Positions 1 to 7,792 of a DNA stretch of 64,000 nt are shown here, piece after piece. The notes under the pieces are model-generated. The model was not told the DNA's origin and made no database searches. It worked only from the letters and a program-made list of their open reading frames with translations. The stretch spans positions 77,818-141,817 of the forward strand of contig QAMW01000017.1 of assembly GCA_003150235.1 (NCBI GenBank), given 5' to 3'. The stretch comes from Bacteroidales bacterium (GTDB lineage: Bacteria > Bacteroidota > Bacteroidia > Bacteroidales > Muribaculaceae). Numbering within the stretch: position 1 is the stretch's first letter; each line of letters begins with the position of its first letter. Made by a program: the position numbers and the translations under genes.

Positions 1-534
1 ACGCCGGTGCTTCCGGAGAAGCTGACCTTCGTGCATACGGAGGAACTTGAAAAAGAGTATCCCGACTTGTCGCCACGTGAACGTGAGGCAAAGGCGGCGA
101 AAAAATACGGGGCGATATTCCTTATCGGTATCGGCGCCCCTCTCGGCAACGGCGAGCCTCATGACGGTCGTGCGCCTGACTACGATGACTGGATTACACC
201 CAACTCCGACGGCTATACCGGTCTTAACGGCGACCTGATATTCTGGAGCAATGTGCTCGACGCGCCGTTTGAACTCTCGTCGATGGGTATCCGTGTCAGC
301 CCGGAGTCGCTGAAGAAGCAGCTTGAAATACGCGGATGTGAGGAGCGCGCCGGACTTGCCTTCCATAAGGCGTTGCTCAACGGCGAGCTGCCTTACTCTA
401 TCGGAGGCGGTATCGGACAGAGCCGACTCTGCATGTTCCTTCTCCAGAAGGCACATATCGGCGAGGTGCAGGCGTCAATCTGGCCGGAAGACCAGGTTGA
501 AGAGTGCAAGAAAGCCGGAATCAACCTCTTGTAA
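1..534 (+). CDS. asnA: Aspartate-ammonia ligase (AsnA), 3' part
   Basis: Catalyses ATP-dependent amidation of aspartate with ammonia to asparagine (class II aaRS-like fold, cytoplasmic). The frame is open from base 1, so the gene begins upstream of the window; only about the last 177 codons are present. Diagnostic parts are GLNGDLIFWSNVLDAPFELS, then the C-terminal motif 3-like stretch PYSIGGGIGQSRLCMFLLQ and the HIGEVQASIWPEDQ end, which match the AsnA family closely. The GTG at 7 is internal, not a start. The stop at 532-534 overlaps the 3' end of the convergent phage-like lipoprotein gene by 14 bp, so the host gene directly borders the capsid-like island. Confidence 0.95.
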   Translation, partial: TPVLPEKLTFVHTEELEKEYPDLSPREREAKAAKKYGAIFLIGIGAPLGNGEPHDGRAPDYDDWITPNSDGYTGLNGDLIFWSNVLDAPFELSSMGIRVSPESLKKQLEIRGCEERAGLAFHKALLNGELPYSIGGGIGQSRLCMFLLQKAHIGEVQASIWPEDQVEECKKAGINLL

Positions 535-901
535 TCTTTCTGACAGCTACGAGACACGCCAGCAGTGTCGCGGCAATTATAACGGGGAGACGCCATCGCG
601 AGGCGTCTCCCTTTTCGCGTTGCGGCGGGATGGTGATTCTAACCGTGTCGACGCTCACTTCCCTTACTGTGTCGGTAAGCGTTACCGTGCGGTAGAGAGT
701 GCGCTGTCGCGTCTCTTTCACCGAATCGCCTTTTACCTCCACTCTCACGCTGTCGAGCATAAAGATGGTGTCGCGGCGTGCCGTGGAGCGGTAGAGCGAG
801 TCGGAGGCGGTTGACTCGACCGGGGTGTAGACAGTGCGTGTACATGCCGCGTTTCCTGCAATGAGCATGAGGATGATAAGTAACACGAATGATGCTTTCA
901 T
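521..901 (-). CDS. Small lipoprotein with C-terminal TM, spanin-like
   Basis: 126 residues. Seen: a hydrophobic N-terminal signal ending in a lipobox-like Asn-Ala-Ala-Cys (Cys at residue 20), a hydrophilic middle of about 80 residues rich in Ser, Thr, Asp and Val, and a single hydrophobic segment at about 105-120 (LPVIIAATLLACLVAV) followed by a short basic tail. A lipoprotein N-terminus combined with a C-terminal TM is the architecture of phage u-spanins (T1 gp11 type), which link outer and inner membrane during lysis; the functional assignment is inference from topology. The lipobox has Asn at -3, which is atypical. It is the last gene of the phage-like block; its ATG overlaps the stop of the portal-like gene (TAATG). 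No endolysin or holin lies beside it. It could instead be an ordinary lipoprotein of unknown role. Confidence 0.6.
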   Translation of the reverse strand: MKASFVLLIILMLIAGNAACTRTVYTPVESTASDSLYRSTARRDTIFMLDSVRVEVKGDSVKETRQRTLYRTVTLTDTVREVSVDTVRITIPPQREKGDASRWRLPVIIAATLLACLVAVRKITRG

Positions 902-2274
902 TAGTCAAACGATGATAATTTTCTGTCGCGTGCAGCGATAAATGAATCAAATGAGTCGAAGATGTCGGATAACGCCACGAGCGCGCTGTCGTGACGCTCG
1001 CGGTAAAGCTGTGCCGAGCCGTCGCCCGTAGAGTTGAATCCGCGGAGCGCGCCTGTCACTCCCGACACCTCCGATATCAGCTTCAGCTGCTGGTCGACCA
1101 TCGCGCTCACGCCGAGATTGCCGGGCGACGAGTGGAGCTGTTGCGGTCCGGGAAGCCCGGGCACACCGTGATATGCCACCATCCCGTCGGGGAGCGCCCA
1201 ATTCTCAGCCACCTCGCCTATAGGCATGATGCGCGACTCCTGGTTGTCGGGAAAGAGCAACACGCCTTTCGCCGCAGTGGAGAGTATGCGGTCGTTGAGC
1301 GTCAGCAGGCGGTTGATGTTGCGTTGCTGTTCGATGACATCCTCCACGAAAGAGTGTATCTCTCCGTCGATAAATGGGTAGAGGCGGAATATATAGGGAT
1401 GAGCCGGAGCCGTGTACTCGTCGATGGTCTCGCCCGTGGGGGCGAAAAACCGGCATCGCCATTGCGGGGCGAGTTCCCAGCGGATGTGTAGCGGGGCTAT
1501 GCCTTTCTTGCGCCGGCGCGCTTTTTCACGCAGCAGTGCGGGATGGCGCGACATCGGGGCGATGTAAAAGCGTCCCGTAGCCTCGTCGTGGCATCGCAGA
1601 CGCTCCGTGGAGTCGAGAGTCCATGTCTCGATGAGGCGGCAAAGTCCCGCCCCGGCATGATAGAAATCGAGATTGTCATTATGCGACTCGCCGGTGCTTG
1701 GCAGTGCACGCGACCTGTTTTGCATGAATTCCGAACTGTAAATCTCCCTGATGCGCAGCGCGCGGTTGCGGTCGCCGTGGGAGTGGCGCATCATCACCTG
1801 CATGAGCGACAGGTCGTGAATCTCGCCTATCAGCTCCACGTCGTCGCCGGTGTGACAGGAGTGTGACCCGATGAAGAAACGCGCCGGGCTTACCGGGAGA
1901 GCCGTTGCCGCCATGCGCTCGCCGTTGCGCTCCGAGATTACCCGCTGTATCGCACATCCGGATATGAGATATTCCTCGAAAGTGCGGGCATCGGTCTCGA
2001 TGATGTCGGTGTTGCCGCCCGAAGCCTTGCGGGAAGCTCGGTAACATCCCACGACCGTCTTTACAAGCTGGCGTATGATATTGTTGGTCACGGGATTTTC
2101 GCCTTTTCTCACTCTCTGCTCGCGTTCGGTCATGTTTCCTTCGCCTTCGACTGTCACGATGTCGCCCCACTGGTCGCCGAAGGTGTAGCGTTTCATACGG
2201 AGACGGCGTCCGCGCAGCGCGGCACACTGCTGCCACGCGATAAAGGCTTTCTGCATTGATGTGTTGTTGTTCAT
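901..2274 (-). CDS. Phage portal-like protein
   Basis: 457 residues, intact. It resembles P22-type or podoviral portal proteins in length and in a C-terminal-half stretch typical of that group: a helical region around VIEQQRNINRLLTLNDRIL, a hydrophobic GVLLFPD segment, then a segment rich in Gln, Ser and Gly and a final helical tail (QLKLISEVSGVTGALRGFNS..AQLYRERHD). Portals form the dodecameric DNA channel at one capsid vertex. The match is by pattern recognition, not a search. The start overlaps the stop of the adaptor-like gene by 4 bp (ATGA), indicating translational coupling. The frame is free of stops and frameshifts over 1.37 kb, so the gene is probably under selection. Unusually, it lies downstream of the capsid gene, whereas most phages place the portal first. 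Confidence 0.65.
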   Translation of the reverse strand: MNNNTSMQKAFIAWQQCAALRGRRLRMKRYTFGDQWGDIVTVEGEGNMTEREQRVRKGENPVTNNIIRQLVKTVVGCYRASRKASGGNTDIIETDARTFEEYLISGCAIQRVISERNGERMAATALPVSPARFFIGSHSCHTGDDVELIGEIHDLSLMQVMMRHSHGDRNRALRIREIYSSEFMQNRSRALPSTGESHNDNLDFYHAGAGLCRLIETWTLDSTERLRCHDEATGRFYIAPMSRHPALLREKARRRKKGIAPLHIRWELAPQWRCRFFAPTGETIDEYTAPAHPYIFRLYPFIDGEIHSFVEDVIEQQRNINRLLTLNDRILSTAAKGVLLFPDNQESRIMPIGEVAENWALPDGMVAYHGVPGLPGPQQLHSSPGNLGVSAMVDQQLKLISEVSGVTGALRGFNSTGDGSAQLYRERHDSALVALSDIFDSFDSFIAARDRKLSSFD

Positions 2275-2825
2275 GGTGTGATTTCAGTGTAAAAAGATTG
2301 GATTGTGGCGAGAGCCGCCGAGTCGATATGGTAGATGTCAGGCTCGTCGATGATAGCCTTGACGGAAAGTGACGCGGCTCCCGGAGCCGGGGTATAGAGC
2401 CTCATTTTGCTGCCGTCGATTACCGCGACGGGCGATTCGGGACAGCCGCGGGAGTAGGGCGAACGCTGGCGGAGGGCGATGCGCGAGAGCGGGTCGGCGG
2501 TGACGGTGGCGGCTCTTCTCCATCCCTCCATCTCTACGGCAAGCACTTTCACCGTTTCTTCCGGCAGATTGACAATGCCTGTGCCGTCGTCGGCGATTGT
2601 GAGGGTGAGGCGGTCGCCTATCTCCACGGGGGCGAGCATGGCGGGGTCGGCTGCGGCGACAAGCCGTGAATACCAGTCGCGCATACGCGCCTTGATGATA
2701 CTCTCCATGTCGTAGCCACTTGAGGCGGTCACGCTGCATCCGGCGTTGACCGGCTGCGGGAGATAGCGCAACCGCCACTCCTGTAGCAGTTGCGCTTCTG
2801 TAAGATGCAGTTTCATCGGCAGCAC
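2271..2825 (-). CDS. Head-tail adaptor-like protein
   Basis: 184 residues, no signal peptide. The N-terminal half is helical (LTEAQLLQEWRLRYLPQ, then MESIIKARMRDWYSRLVAAA). The C-terminal half is beta-rich, with a VKVLAVEMEGWRR segment and a pattern of Val-Ile-Asp-Gly..Leu-Tyr-Thr-Pro-Ala-Pro-Gly followed by a strand ending in DEP. That helical-then-beta layout, with a gene between capsid and portal, resembles phage adaptor or head-completion proteins sitting under the portal; this is inference. It lies 3 bp after the capsid stop and overlaps the portal-like start by 4 bp, so it is translated with both. I do not recognise a specific family. Confidence 0.55.
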   Translation of the reverse strand: MLPMKLHLTEAQLLQEWRLRYLPQPVNAGCSVTASSGYDMESIIKARMRDWYSRLVAAADPAMLAPVEIGDRLTLTIADDGTGIVNLPEETVKVLAVEMEGWRRAATVTADPLSRIALRQRSPYSRGCPESPVAVIDGSKMRLYTPAPGAASLSVKAIIDEPDIYHIDSAALATIQSFYTEITP

Positions 2826-2828
2826 GGT

Positions 2829-4142
2829 TTACTCTCCGCCAAGACCTTCATCGTCGCCTCCTTCATCGGGATCGGGAGGTGTCACCGGGGTCTCCGGAGC
2901 TGCGCTCCCCTCATCGGCGATTATTCTCACATGGGCGGTGGGATAGCGGAGCACCAGGCACGACGCCTCGGTGAGCACCGTCACGCGGGTGTTGCGCTGA
3001 CCGCTCTTGCTAAGGTCGATGGGGAGTGTGCGGAATGGGAGATGGATATACTTCTGAAGATACTCGGGGTCGATGATCATGCCGTCATCGGGATGTCCGC
3101 AGGCGTCAAAGGTCTCGCTCAACACCACATAGAGCCGCCCGAACTTGGTGTGTATCTCGGTGAAGTCGATGCCCCAGCGTGTCACGGTTTGCGTTGCGCC
3201 GACTACCTTCACGGCTTCCATTGATGAAAGCGCCTCGATAAGTCCCGACCCGGCAACGAGTACCTTGCGCGACGAGGCTCCGCAGCCCGTGAATGCCTGA
3301 CGCGACAGGTTGACAAGCATCTTGGGCGTGAGATTGCCCTTGGTGTAGTGGAAGTCATTGTCGGTCTGATGCCAGATGCCTTCGGTCATGAACACCTCGC
3401 CATAGCCCGCGCCCTTGTCAAAGCGGAACCCTTTGCCGAAGAGAAAACTCTTTTCCATGCCCTGACGCATGTCGATTACGGCAAGCTCCTCCTGGTCGGA
3501 GAGTGTCCAGCCCACTTCTTTAGCCGCCGCGCTCTGGAGATTTCCGAGCTCGACCTGAGCCTTGAATATCTGGCAGTAATTTTTATGTTTCACGGGTATA
3601 GCCTGCGCCTGGGTGGTCTGCACGTCAAGTTCGGCGGCGGCTCGTCCCATTCTTATCACCTTTGTCCCGGCGGGAATTGCGGGAAATTGCATCGATTCGT
3701 CTTCGCGGCCGATGAAGCGAACCTGGATGGTACTGTTGTCATCGTCGACGGCTGTCACATAGCACACGCAGTCGTGCTTGCTGTCGCCGTCGGGCACGTC
3801 GGGAAGCAGCAGTGTTTCGGTGACGCTGAATATTGCCGCATTGTCGACTTTGAGGGCTCCTGACGGCTTGGAGTAATTGCCGGCGACAGCCTCGCTTACG
3901 GCAGATGATGTGGGCACTGTGTCGACCGAGTAATATTCGGCGATCATGCTCTTGCAGTTGCGCGATGTCCCGGCGCGTGAAATCTGGTCGATAGGTGTAG
4001 CCATCGGTCTTACCTTGACTATGCGGCTGTCGATGTCGTTGAGAAGGAGGTCGGGTGCCGTTTCGCGGGTCACGGCGTTGGTGAGAGGTGAGCCGATGAC
4101 GTGAGATGCGCCGGCGGCTCCGGTTACGATTTTCTGTTCCAT
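2829..4142 (-). CDS. Major capsid protein-like (HK97/SU10 type)
   Basis: 437 residues. Several segments fit SU10/DUF5309-type HK97-fold capsids: an N-terminal arm leading to ATPIDQISRAG, a central helix around EVGWTLSDQEELAVIDMRQG, the KSFLFGKG segment, and a C-terminal P/A-domain strand set including FGRLYVVLSETFDACG and a final TVLTEASCLVLRYP strand. The last about 30 residues are a Pro/Asp/Glu/Gly-rich tail, probably flexible and possibly surface-exposed or a cargo-binding tail. In phage the protein assembles the icosahedral shell. It lies 38 bp downstream of the small acidic gene (likely scaffold or cargo) and 3 bp before the adaptor-like gene. Family assignment is by reading, not by search; the alternative is an encapsulin-like domesticated shell protein. 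Confidence 0.65.
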   Translation of the reverse strand: MEQKIVTGAAGASHVIGSPLTNAVTRETAPDLLLNDIDSRIVKVRPMATPIDQISRAGTSRNCKSMIAEYYSVDTVPTSSAVSEAVAGNYSKPSGALKVDNAAIFSVTETLLLPDVPDGDSKHDCVCYVTAVDDDNSTIQVRFIGREDESMQFPAIPAGTKVIRMGRAAAELDVQTTQAQAIPVKHKNYCQIFKAQVELGNLQSAAAKEVGWTLSDQEELAVIDMRQGMEKSFLFGKGFRFDKGAGYGEVFMTEGIWHQTDNDFHYTKGNLTPKMLVNLSRQAFTGCGASSRKVLVAGSGLIEALSSMEAVKVVGATQTVTRWGIDFTEIHTKFGRLYVVLSETFDACGHPDDGMIIDPEYLQKYIHLPFRTLPIDLSKSGQRNTRVTVLTEASCLVLRYPTAHVRIIADEGSAAPETPVTPPDPDEGGDDEGLGGE

Positions 4143-4158
4143 GTTGTGTGTTGTTTAG

Positions 4159-4183
4159 TTTAAGGTTTAAGGTTTAAGGTTTA
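4159..4183. repeat. TTTAAGG heptamer tandem repeat
   Basis: Three TTTAAGG units plus a partial TTTA lie between the small acidic gene and the capsid-like gene; the last unit supplies the TAA stop of the acidic gene. No other sequence feature is seen in this 38-bp gap. Confidence 0.8.
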
Positions 4184-4429
4184 GTCCCAGATGCTTCGGC
4201 GAGGCGAGGCGAAAAAGTCGCAGTTGCAGTCGCTGTCGGCGGCAGGGTCTTCTTCAGGGATATCGGCGACGGTAGCGCCGGGGGCTGGCAGAGTCTCGCC
4301 GGGAGCGGGTTCGTCCATGCGCGAGGAGGCTGCTTCATTCAAGCCTCGCAGATATCCTCTCTGCTCGGCTTCTTCAACGGCGGCTTTCAGCGCGTCGTCG
4401 GTAACGGTGGGTGAGTCATTGTTTTCCAT
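4181..4429 (-). CDS. Small acidic protein, possible scaffold or cargo
   Basis: 82 residues, strongly acidic, with an N-terminal helix (ALKAAVEEAEQRGYLRGLNE), a Pro/Ala/Gly/Glu/Asp-rich disordered middle, and a short C-terminal end DFFASPRRSIWD that is aromatic and basic. It is the first gene of the phage-like block, directly before the capsid gene, where phage scaffold genes usually sit. A scaffold or packaged-cargo role is inference from position and composition only; no family is recognised. The stop codon falls within a TTTAAGG tandem repeat. A typical Bacteroidetes promoter lies 27 bp upstream. Confidence 0.55.
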   Translation of the reverse strand: MENNDSPTVTDDALKAAVEEAEQRGYLRGLNEAASSRMDEPAPGETLPAPGATVADIPEEDPAADSDCNCDFFASPRRSIWD

Positions 4430-4455
4430 AGCTGTATCGGTTGATGATTACACTG

Positions 4456-4486
4456 CAAAGTTAAGCTCCGGAAATGCCGGTTCAAT
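4456..4486 (-). promoter_or_regulatory. Promoter of the capsid-like block
   Basis: On the minus strand, TAACTTTG (4456-4463) fits the Bacteroidetes -7 element TAnnTTTG, and ATTG (4483-4486) sits 19 bp upstream as a -33 element. It would start transcription close before the small acidic gene. It is a housekeeping-type host promoter, not an evident phage promoter. Confidence 0.5.
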
Positions 4487-4500
4487 GTACAAATGGGAAA

Positions 4501-4529
4501 TTTTTTTCGCGGGATTTCCCGCGAAAAAA
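4501..4529. terminator. Perfect hairpin with T/A flanks
   Basis: A 13-bp perfect stem (ttttttcgcggga / tcccgcgaaaaaa) with a 2-base loop lies just upstream of the island promoter. The A and T runs are part of the stem, so it can act in either direction. No gene ends close by, so it may insulate the block from read-through. Confidence 0.5.
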
Positions 4530-4548
4530 GGTTAAGAGGTTAGGAGTT

Positions 4549-5110
4549 GTCAGTTGTCAGATTTCAGTTGTCAGATTTCAGTTGTCAGATTTCAGTTTTC
4601 AGCGCGTAGCAGTAGGGGCTGCTGGAAGGCAGCCCGCGTAGTGAGGGGTGGTGGCGGGCGAGCTTCCACTCGCCCCTACATCGGCTTGTAAATCCGGTGG
4701 GAAAGAGTTGTCAGTTTTCAGATTTCAGTGCGTAGCCGTAGGGGCTGCTGGAAGGCAGCCCGCGTTGCCCGGATGGTTTCCCGTAGGGATAATCTGCGTT
4801 TAGCCGGGCGGTTGAGCGTAGCGAAACCCCCGGCGGCATTGCATTAGCTGATGTTTCCGTAGGAATCATCACGGAGCACTTTTGATGATTCCCTGTCGGG
4901 AAACATTTCCACTTTTGCTTGCTTTCCGTGGGTATCGCTACGCTCAACGCCACGGCTAAATTTGGATTATCCCCTGTCGGGGATAGAGTTGTCAGATAGG
5001 AGTTGTCAGAGAGGTGGATCGCGTAGCAGTAGGGGCGCCCGGGAGGGCGCCCGCGGGGTTGGTCGGGGACTTTAGGGTCGTTAGGGAATGTTCCGGCTAC
5101 GCGGTGAGGT
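4549..5110. repeat. Dispersed repeat cluster (families A, B, C)
   Basis: The gap between the phage-like block and the secreted protein gene has no credible gene. It begins with three tandem 14-bp ttgtcagatttcag units (4554-4595), followed by three family B units with the core gcgtagcagtagggg (starting near 4603, 4731 and 5021) and one family C palindromic unit. Open frames here are translations of repeats that recur elsewhere in the window. Confidence 0.8.
4779..4984. repeat. Family C palindromic element, copy 1
   Basis: About 206 bp. Outer arms are tcccgtagggataatc and gattatcccctgtcgggga; inner arms are agccgggcggttgagcg and cgctcaacgccacggct; the centre carries tgtttccgtaggaatcatc and gatgattccctgtcgggaaa. 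Arms pair with one another, giving a long imperfect palindrome. The same order is found in the other family C copies. Confidence 0.8.
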
Positions 5111-5112
5111 AA

Positions 5113-5145
5113 TAAAAAAGCAGGGTGCGCCATCGCGCACCCTGC
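5113..5145 (-). terminator. Rho-independent terminator
   Basis: An 11-bp perfect stem (gcagggtgcgc / gcgcaccctgc, loop of 4) is followed on the minus strand by a run of T. It lies 26 bp after the stop of the secreted carbohydrate-binding-like gene and ends its transcript. Confidence 0.85.
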
Positions 5146-5171
5146 GGTGATATTTTACTGGTAAATCGTGA

Positions 5172-6044
5172 TTACTTTACGAGAACCTTGCTTACCTTGT
5201 TGCCCTGACGTATAACATATACGCCGTTTTCGGGGTTGGCAACCTTAACACCCTGGAGGTTGTAGTAAACAGCGGGAGCGTTCTCCTCAGCAACTACTGA
5301 GTCGATACCTACAGTGCCTTCAGTTACAGAGAGAGTCAATTCCTTGGCGTTGAAAGAGAAGGTCCAAGTGCCCGCAGGAAGATTTACATCAAGGTTGTTG
5401 GTGTTTTCAGTTGCGAGCTCGATATCTTCAATTTCGCTCTCGATTACGATGCCTGCTGCAGGAGCTGCAATCCATCCAAGCTGATTGCCTTTTGTGTCCA
5501 TCTGCTTGATACCGAATTGTCCTACTGCAGGAGCTTCAAAAGTGAAAGTTTTAACCCAAAGGTCGTTGCCAGCATTTTCAAGGTTAGTTGTTGCCCAGTC
5601 ACCGGTAGCAAATGAACCATGAATGCCATAAGCTACTTCTACCTTTGCTTCTTCACCATTGACGGTAAGAGTCTTGGTGCTCAATTCAAATTTAAGCTCG
5701 GCGTTGGCGATTGCATCCCAACCGGTTGAAAAAGTTATGTTCTTATATACTGCGTCGTCACCTGTGCCCAGTACGGTCGGTTTGCCCAGCTCGATTACGC
5801 CGCCTTCAACTCCGTACCATGAAGTTGCTGGAGTCTCGTCAACAACCTCAGTAACGACTACCTTGAATTCCTTGAGGAGTTCGGGAAGCTTGATTTCATA
5901 AATTCCGCTTCCGGCTTCTGTTTCAGTCATGGGGTTGGCATCAGCCGACCATCCGTTGAAACCACCGGCAAGTGTAACCACTGTCTGAGCGTTCATTGAA
6001 ATAGCTGCGAGTGCTGCAGCTGCGAATGCGTAAAATTTTTTCAT
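5172..6044 (-). CDS. Secreted SusE/F-like binding protein with sorting tail
   Basis: 290 residues. A signal peptide (about 1-19, ending AISMNAQ) is followed by a first beta-rich module starting TVVTLAGGFNGWSADANPM, whose FNGW motif is like the starch-binding modules of SusE/SusF proteins. A second module covers about 125-245 (GIHGSFATGDWATTNLE). The C-terminal about 40 residues (YYNLQGVKVANPENGVYVIR..VLVK) match the Por/T9SS-type sorting tail consensus and recur in the LRR protein at 27278-30091. It probably binds alpha-glucan-like sugar at or outside the cell surface (inference). It is transcribed from its own promoter, separated from the sus operon by a strong hairpin, and has its own terminator. 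No catalytic residues are recognised. Confidence 0.8.
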   Translation of the reverse strand: MKKFYAFAAAALAAISMNAQTVVTLAGGFNGWSADANPMTETEAGSGIYEIKLPELLKEFKVVVTEVVDETPATSWYGVEGGVIELGKPTVLGTGDDAVYKNITFSTGWDAIANAELKFELSTKTLTVNGEEAKVEVAYGIHGSFATGDWATTNLENAGNDLWVKTFTFEAPAVGQFGIKQMDTKGNQLGWIAAPAAGIVIESEIEDIELATENTNNLDVNLPAGTWTFSFNAKELTLSVTEGTVGIDSVVAEENAPAVYYNLQGVKVANPENGVYVIRQGNKVSKVLVK

Positions 6045-6146
6045 GTAATTAATTGTTTAGAGATTATTAAAGTAAAATAAGTTTCGCTATAAGTATTTGT
6101 TGTGTCTTAAATGGTAAGACGAGTTTGTTGCTGCGTTTTACGTCAG

Positions 6147-6177
6147 CAAATATAACACTAATATTTTATATTCCAAA
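6147..6177 (-). promoter_or_regulatory. Bacteroidetes-type promoter
   Basis: On the minus strand TTTG (6174-6177), a 19-bp spacer and TATATTTG (6147-6154) match the -33/-7 consensus exactly. It drives the secreted protein gene, whose ATG lies about 100 bp downstream. Confidence 0.75.
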
Positions 6178-6212
6178 ATAAAAGTGAAAAAGTTTGAATA
6201 AATTAGTACAAG

Positions 6213-6246
6213 AAGAGGGAGTGCCAAAATTTTGGCACTCCCTCTT
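6213..6246 (-). terminator. 34-bp perfect palindrome after sus operon
   Basis: Arms aagagggagtgccaaaa and ttttggcactccctctt form a perfect palindrome 22 bp after the stop of the SusF-like gene, and upstream of the promoter of the next gene. It is probably the operon terminator, though no clear T run follows on the minus strand. Confidence 0.7.
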
Positions 6247-6268
6247 TGTCAGTTAGACCGCTAAGATT

Positions 6269-7753
6269 TTATTTAGCGGTAAGAGTCATCACGTAAGGAA
6301 TTTCAGCAAATGACACTGTAACATCATATTTACCGGCGGTTACAGGTATATCTGCCCCCTTGAATGTGAGGTTGTTCAGTGTGCCTCCGAAGTCAAGTGT
6401 CCAGTCATGGTTTGCGCGTATTTTAAGATTACCGTCGGTAAGCTCTACGTCGGTAGCTGTCCATGTAAGGAAATCCTTTGACGGTGTAAGGTCGACGTCG
6501 GCTTTCCAATCGTTGAAATTACCGATAAGACTGAGTGTAGTCATCAAGGATGCCTTGTAAGTCATCTTGACAACATTTGCTTCAACCCAGTAGAGACCGT
6601 TGTCGTTCACTTTCATCTGCACAGGCTTGTCCTCCTCGCCGGGCACCATAAGACCTCCGGAGTAGATTGTTCCGGTCTTGTCAATCTCAACGATTTCTTC
6701 ATCCTGATAGAATGTGAGACCATTGGTGCTTGGCTGGGCTGTCATGAACCATTGCTTGTTGAGGTGAGCCGCTCCACTATAGGTAATATAGTCGGCGGTA
6801 GACAACATCTGCGCCTTCTTGAAGCCGAACGAACTTGCAGTACCGGGGCAATAGAGGAATTCCATCGCATAAGTGACAGCAAATGTCTTGTCTTCAAGAT
6901 TAATGGTAACAAGATACGGACCTGCGGTTGCAATCACTCCGGCATTGGTGTCATCGCCTGTGGGCGACTCGGTGAGATATCCGTTTTGTGTCGAGCCTTC
7001 GTTGTAGGTGGCGCCATAAGCACCGTTCTCGTAATTTCCGGAAGTTACAGTGGATTGCGGAACAACTTTCCAATCAAATCCGGCTGTTGCCTGCGCCTCA
7101 TCTACCTCTATCTTCAAAGAGAATGTCGGGTCGTCATAGACATTAAGGTCGGAGCTACGGTTAAACTTGATTGCACGGTTGAGATCCCAGTCGCAGAAAG
7201 AACCCACAAGATAATATGCTTCCTCGATAGTGTAGGGCTGCATTGGCACGACAGAATATTTATAGTCGGCATAATATGTGTCTTCACCTCCGAGGCGCAT
7301 TACTGAAGTGCCTCGTACTGCATAGCCGGCAAAACGAGCATATACATCAAGCATCCCCGGTTTTTTGGTGATTACATCGCGGATAGCACCCTGGAGTACG
7401 CCCGGAGTCACGGATACAACGTCGTCAGTTACTTCGGCATCAATGATCTTGGAGTTGCTGAAATCGGGTTGAGCCGAAATCTCAACTTTGAATGTCAGGT
7501 CGAAGTTGGATGGGAAATCAGTAAGTTCGGTTACTTTTGCAAGGCTTACGTTACCACCCTGTTCGCTCAGAGTTGTGAGATTAACGGCGTTTTCCGTGCT
7601 CTCACCCGAAGCCTGCTGTAGTTTCAGTCCTGCGGCTTCGAAAATTTCAGGCTGGGGATTTTCCTGACCCGGAGGATTGGGCAACTCAAAGTCGTCACAT
7701 GCTGTAAGACCGAGAGTAAGTGCCATCCCGCATATTAAAGCTAATTTTTTCAT
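6269..7753 (-). CDS. SusF/SusE-like outer-membrane lipoprotein
   Basis: 494 residues. The signal peptide ends in the lipobox LTAC (Cys near residue 19), followed by an acidic/Pro-rich linker typical of surface-exposed Bacteroidetes lipoproteins. An N-terminal beta-sandwich region (about 35-195) is followed by repeated binding-type modules, recognisable from YYLVGSFCDWDLNRAIKFN (about 205) and LIGNFNDWKADVDLTPSKDF (about 415), both with the (F)xDW motif of SusE/F carbohydrate-binding modules. Probable role: non-catalytic glycan binding at the cell surface next to the SusCD transporter. It is the last gene of the operon, 39 bp after the SusE-like gene. The substrate cannot be read from sequence; alpha-glucan is suggested by the SusE/F class. 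Confidence 0.85.
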   Translation of the reverse strand: MKKLALICGMALTLGLTACDDFELPNPPGQENPQPEIFEAAGLKLQQASGESTENAVNLTTLSEQGGNVSLAKVTELTDFPSNFDLTFKVEISAQPDFSNSKIIDAEVTDDVVSVTPGVLQGAIRDVITKKPGMLDVYARFAGYAVRGTSVMRLGGEDTYYADYKYSVVPMQPYTIEEAYYLVGSFCDWDLNRAIKFNRSSDLNVYDDPTFSLKIEVDEAQATAGFDWKVVPQSTVTSGNYENGAYGATYNEGSTQNGYLTESPTGDDTNAGVIATAGPYLVTINLEDKTFAVTYAMEFLYCPGTASSFGFKKAQMLSTADYITYSGAAHLNKQWFMTAQPSTNGLTFYQDEEIVEIDKTGTIYSGGLMVPGEEDKPVQMKVNDNGLYWVEANVVKMTYKASLMTTLSLIGNFNDWKADVDLTPSKDFLTWTATDVELTDGNLKIRANHDWTLDFGGTLNNLTFKGADIPVTAGKYDVTVSFAEIPYVMTLTAK

Positions 7754-7792
7754 AATTAGTTGAAATGCTTTTTTTGTTTAAACAATATTCGA

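Noticed and set aside
521..4429. Complete prophage
   Set aside because: No integrase, terminase, tail, replication or lysis enzyme genes lie in the flanks available here, and host genes border both sides.
4711..5133. 140-residue minus-strand frame
   Set aside because: It is a translation of family B and C repeats; the same peptides arise from other intergenic copies, and there is no promoter or start context.
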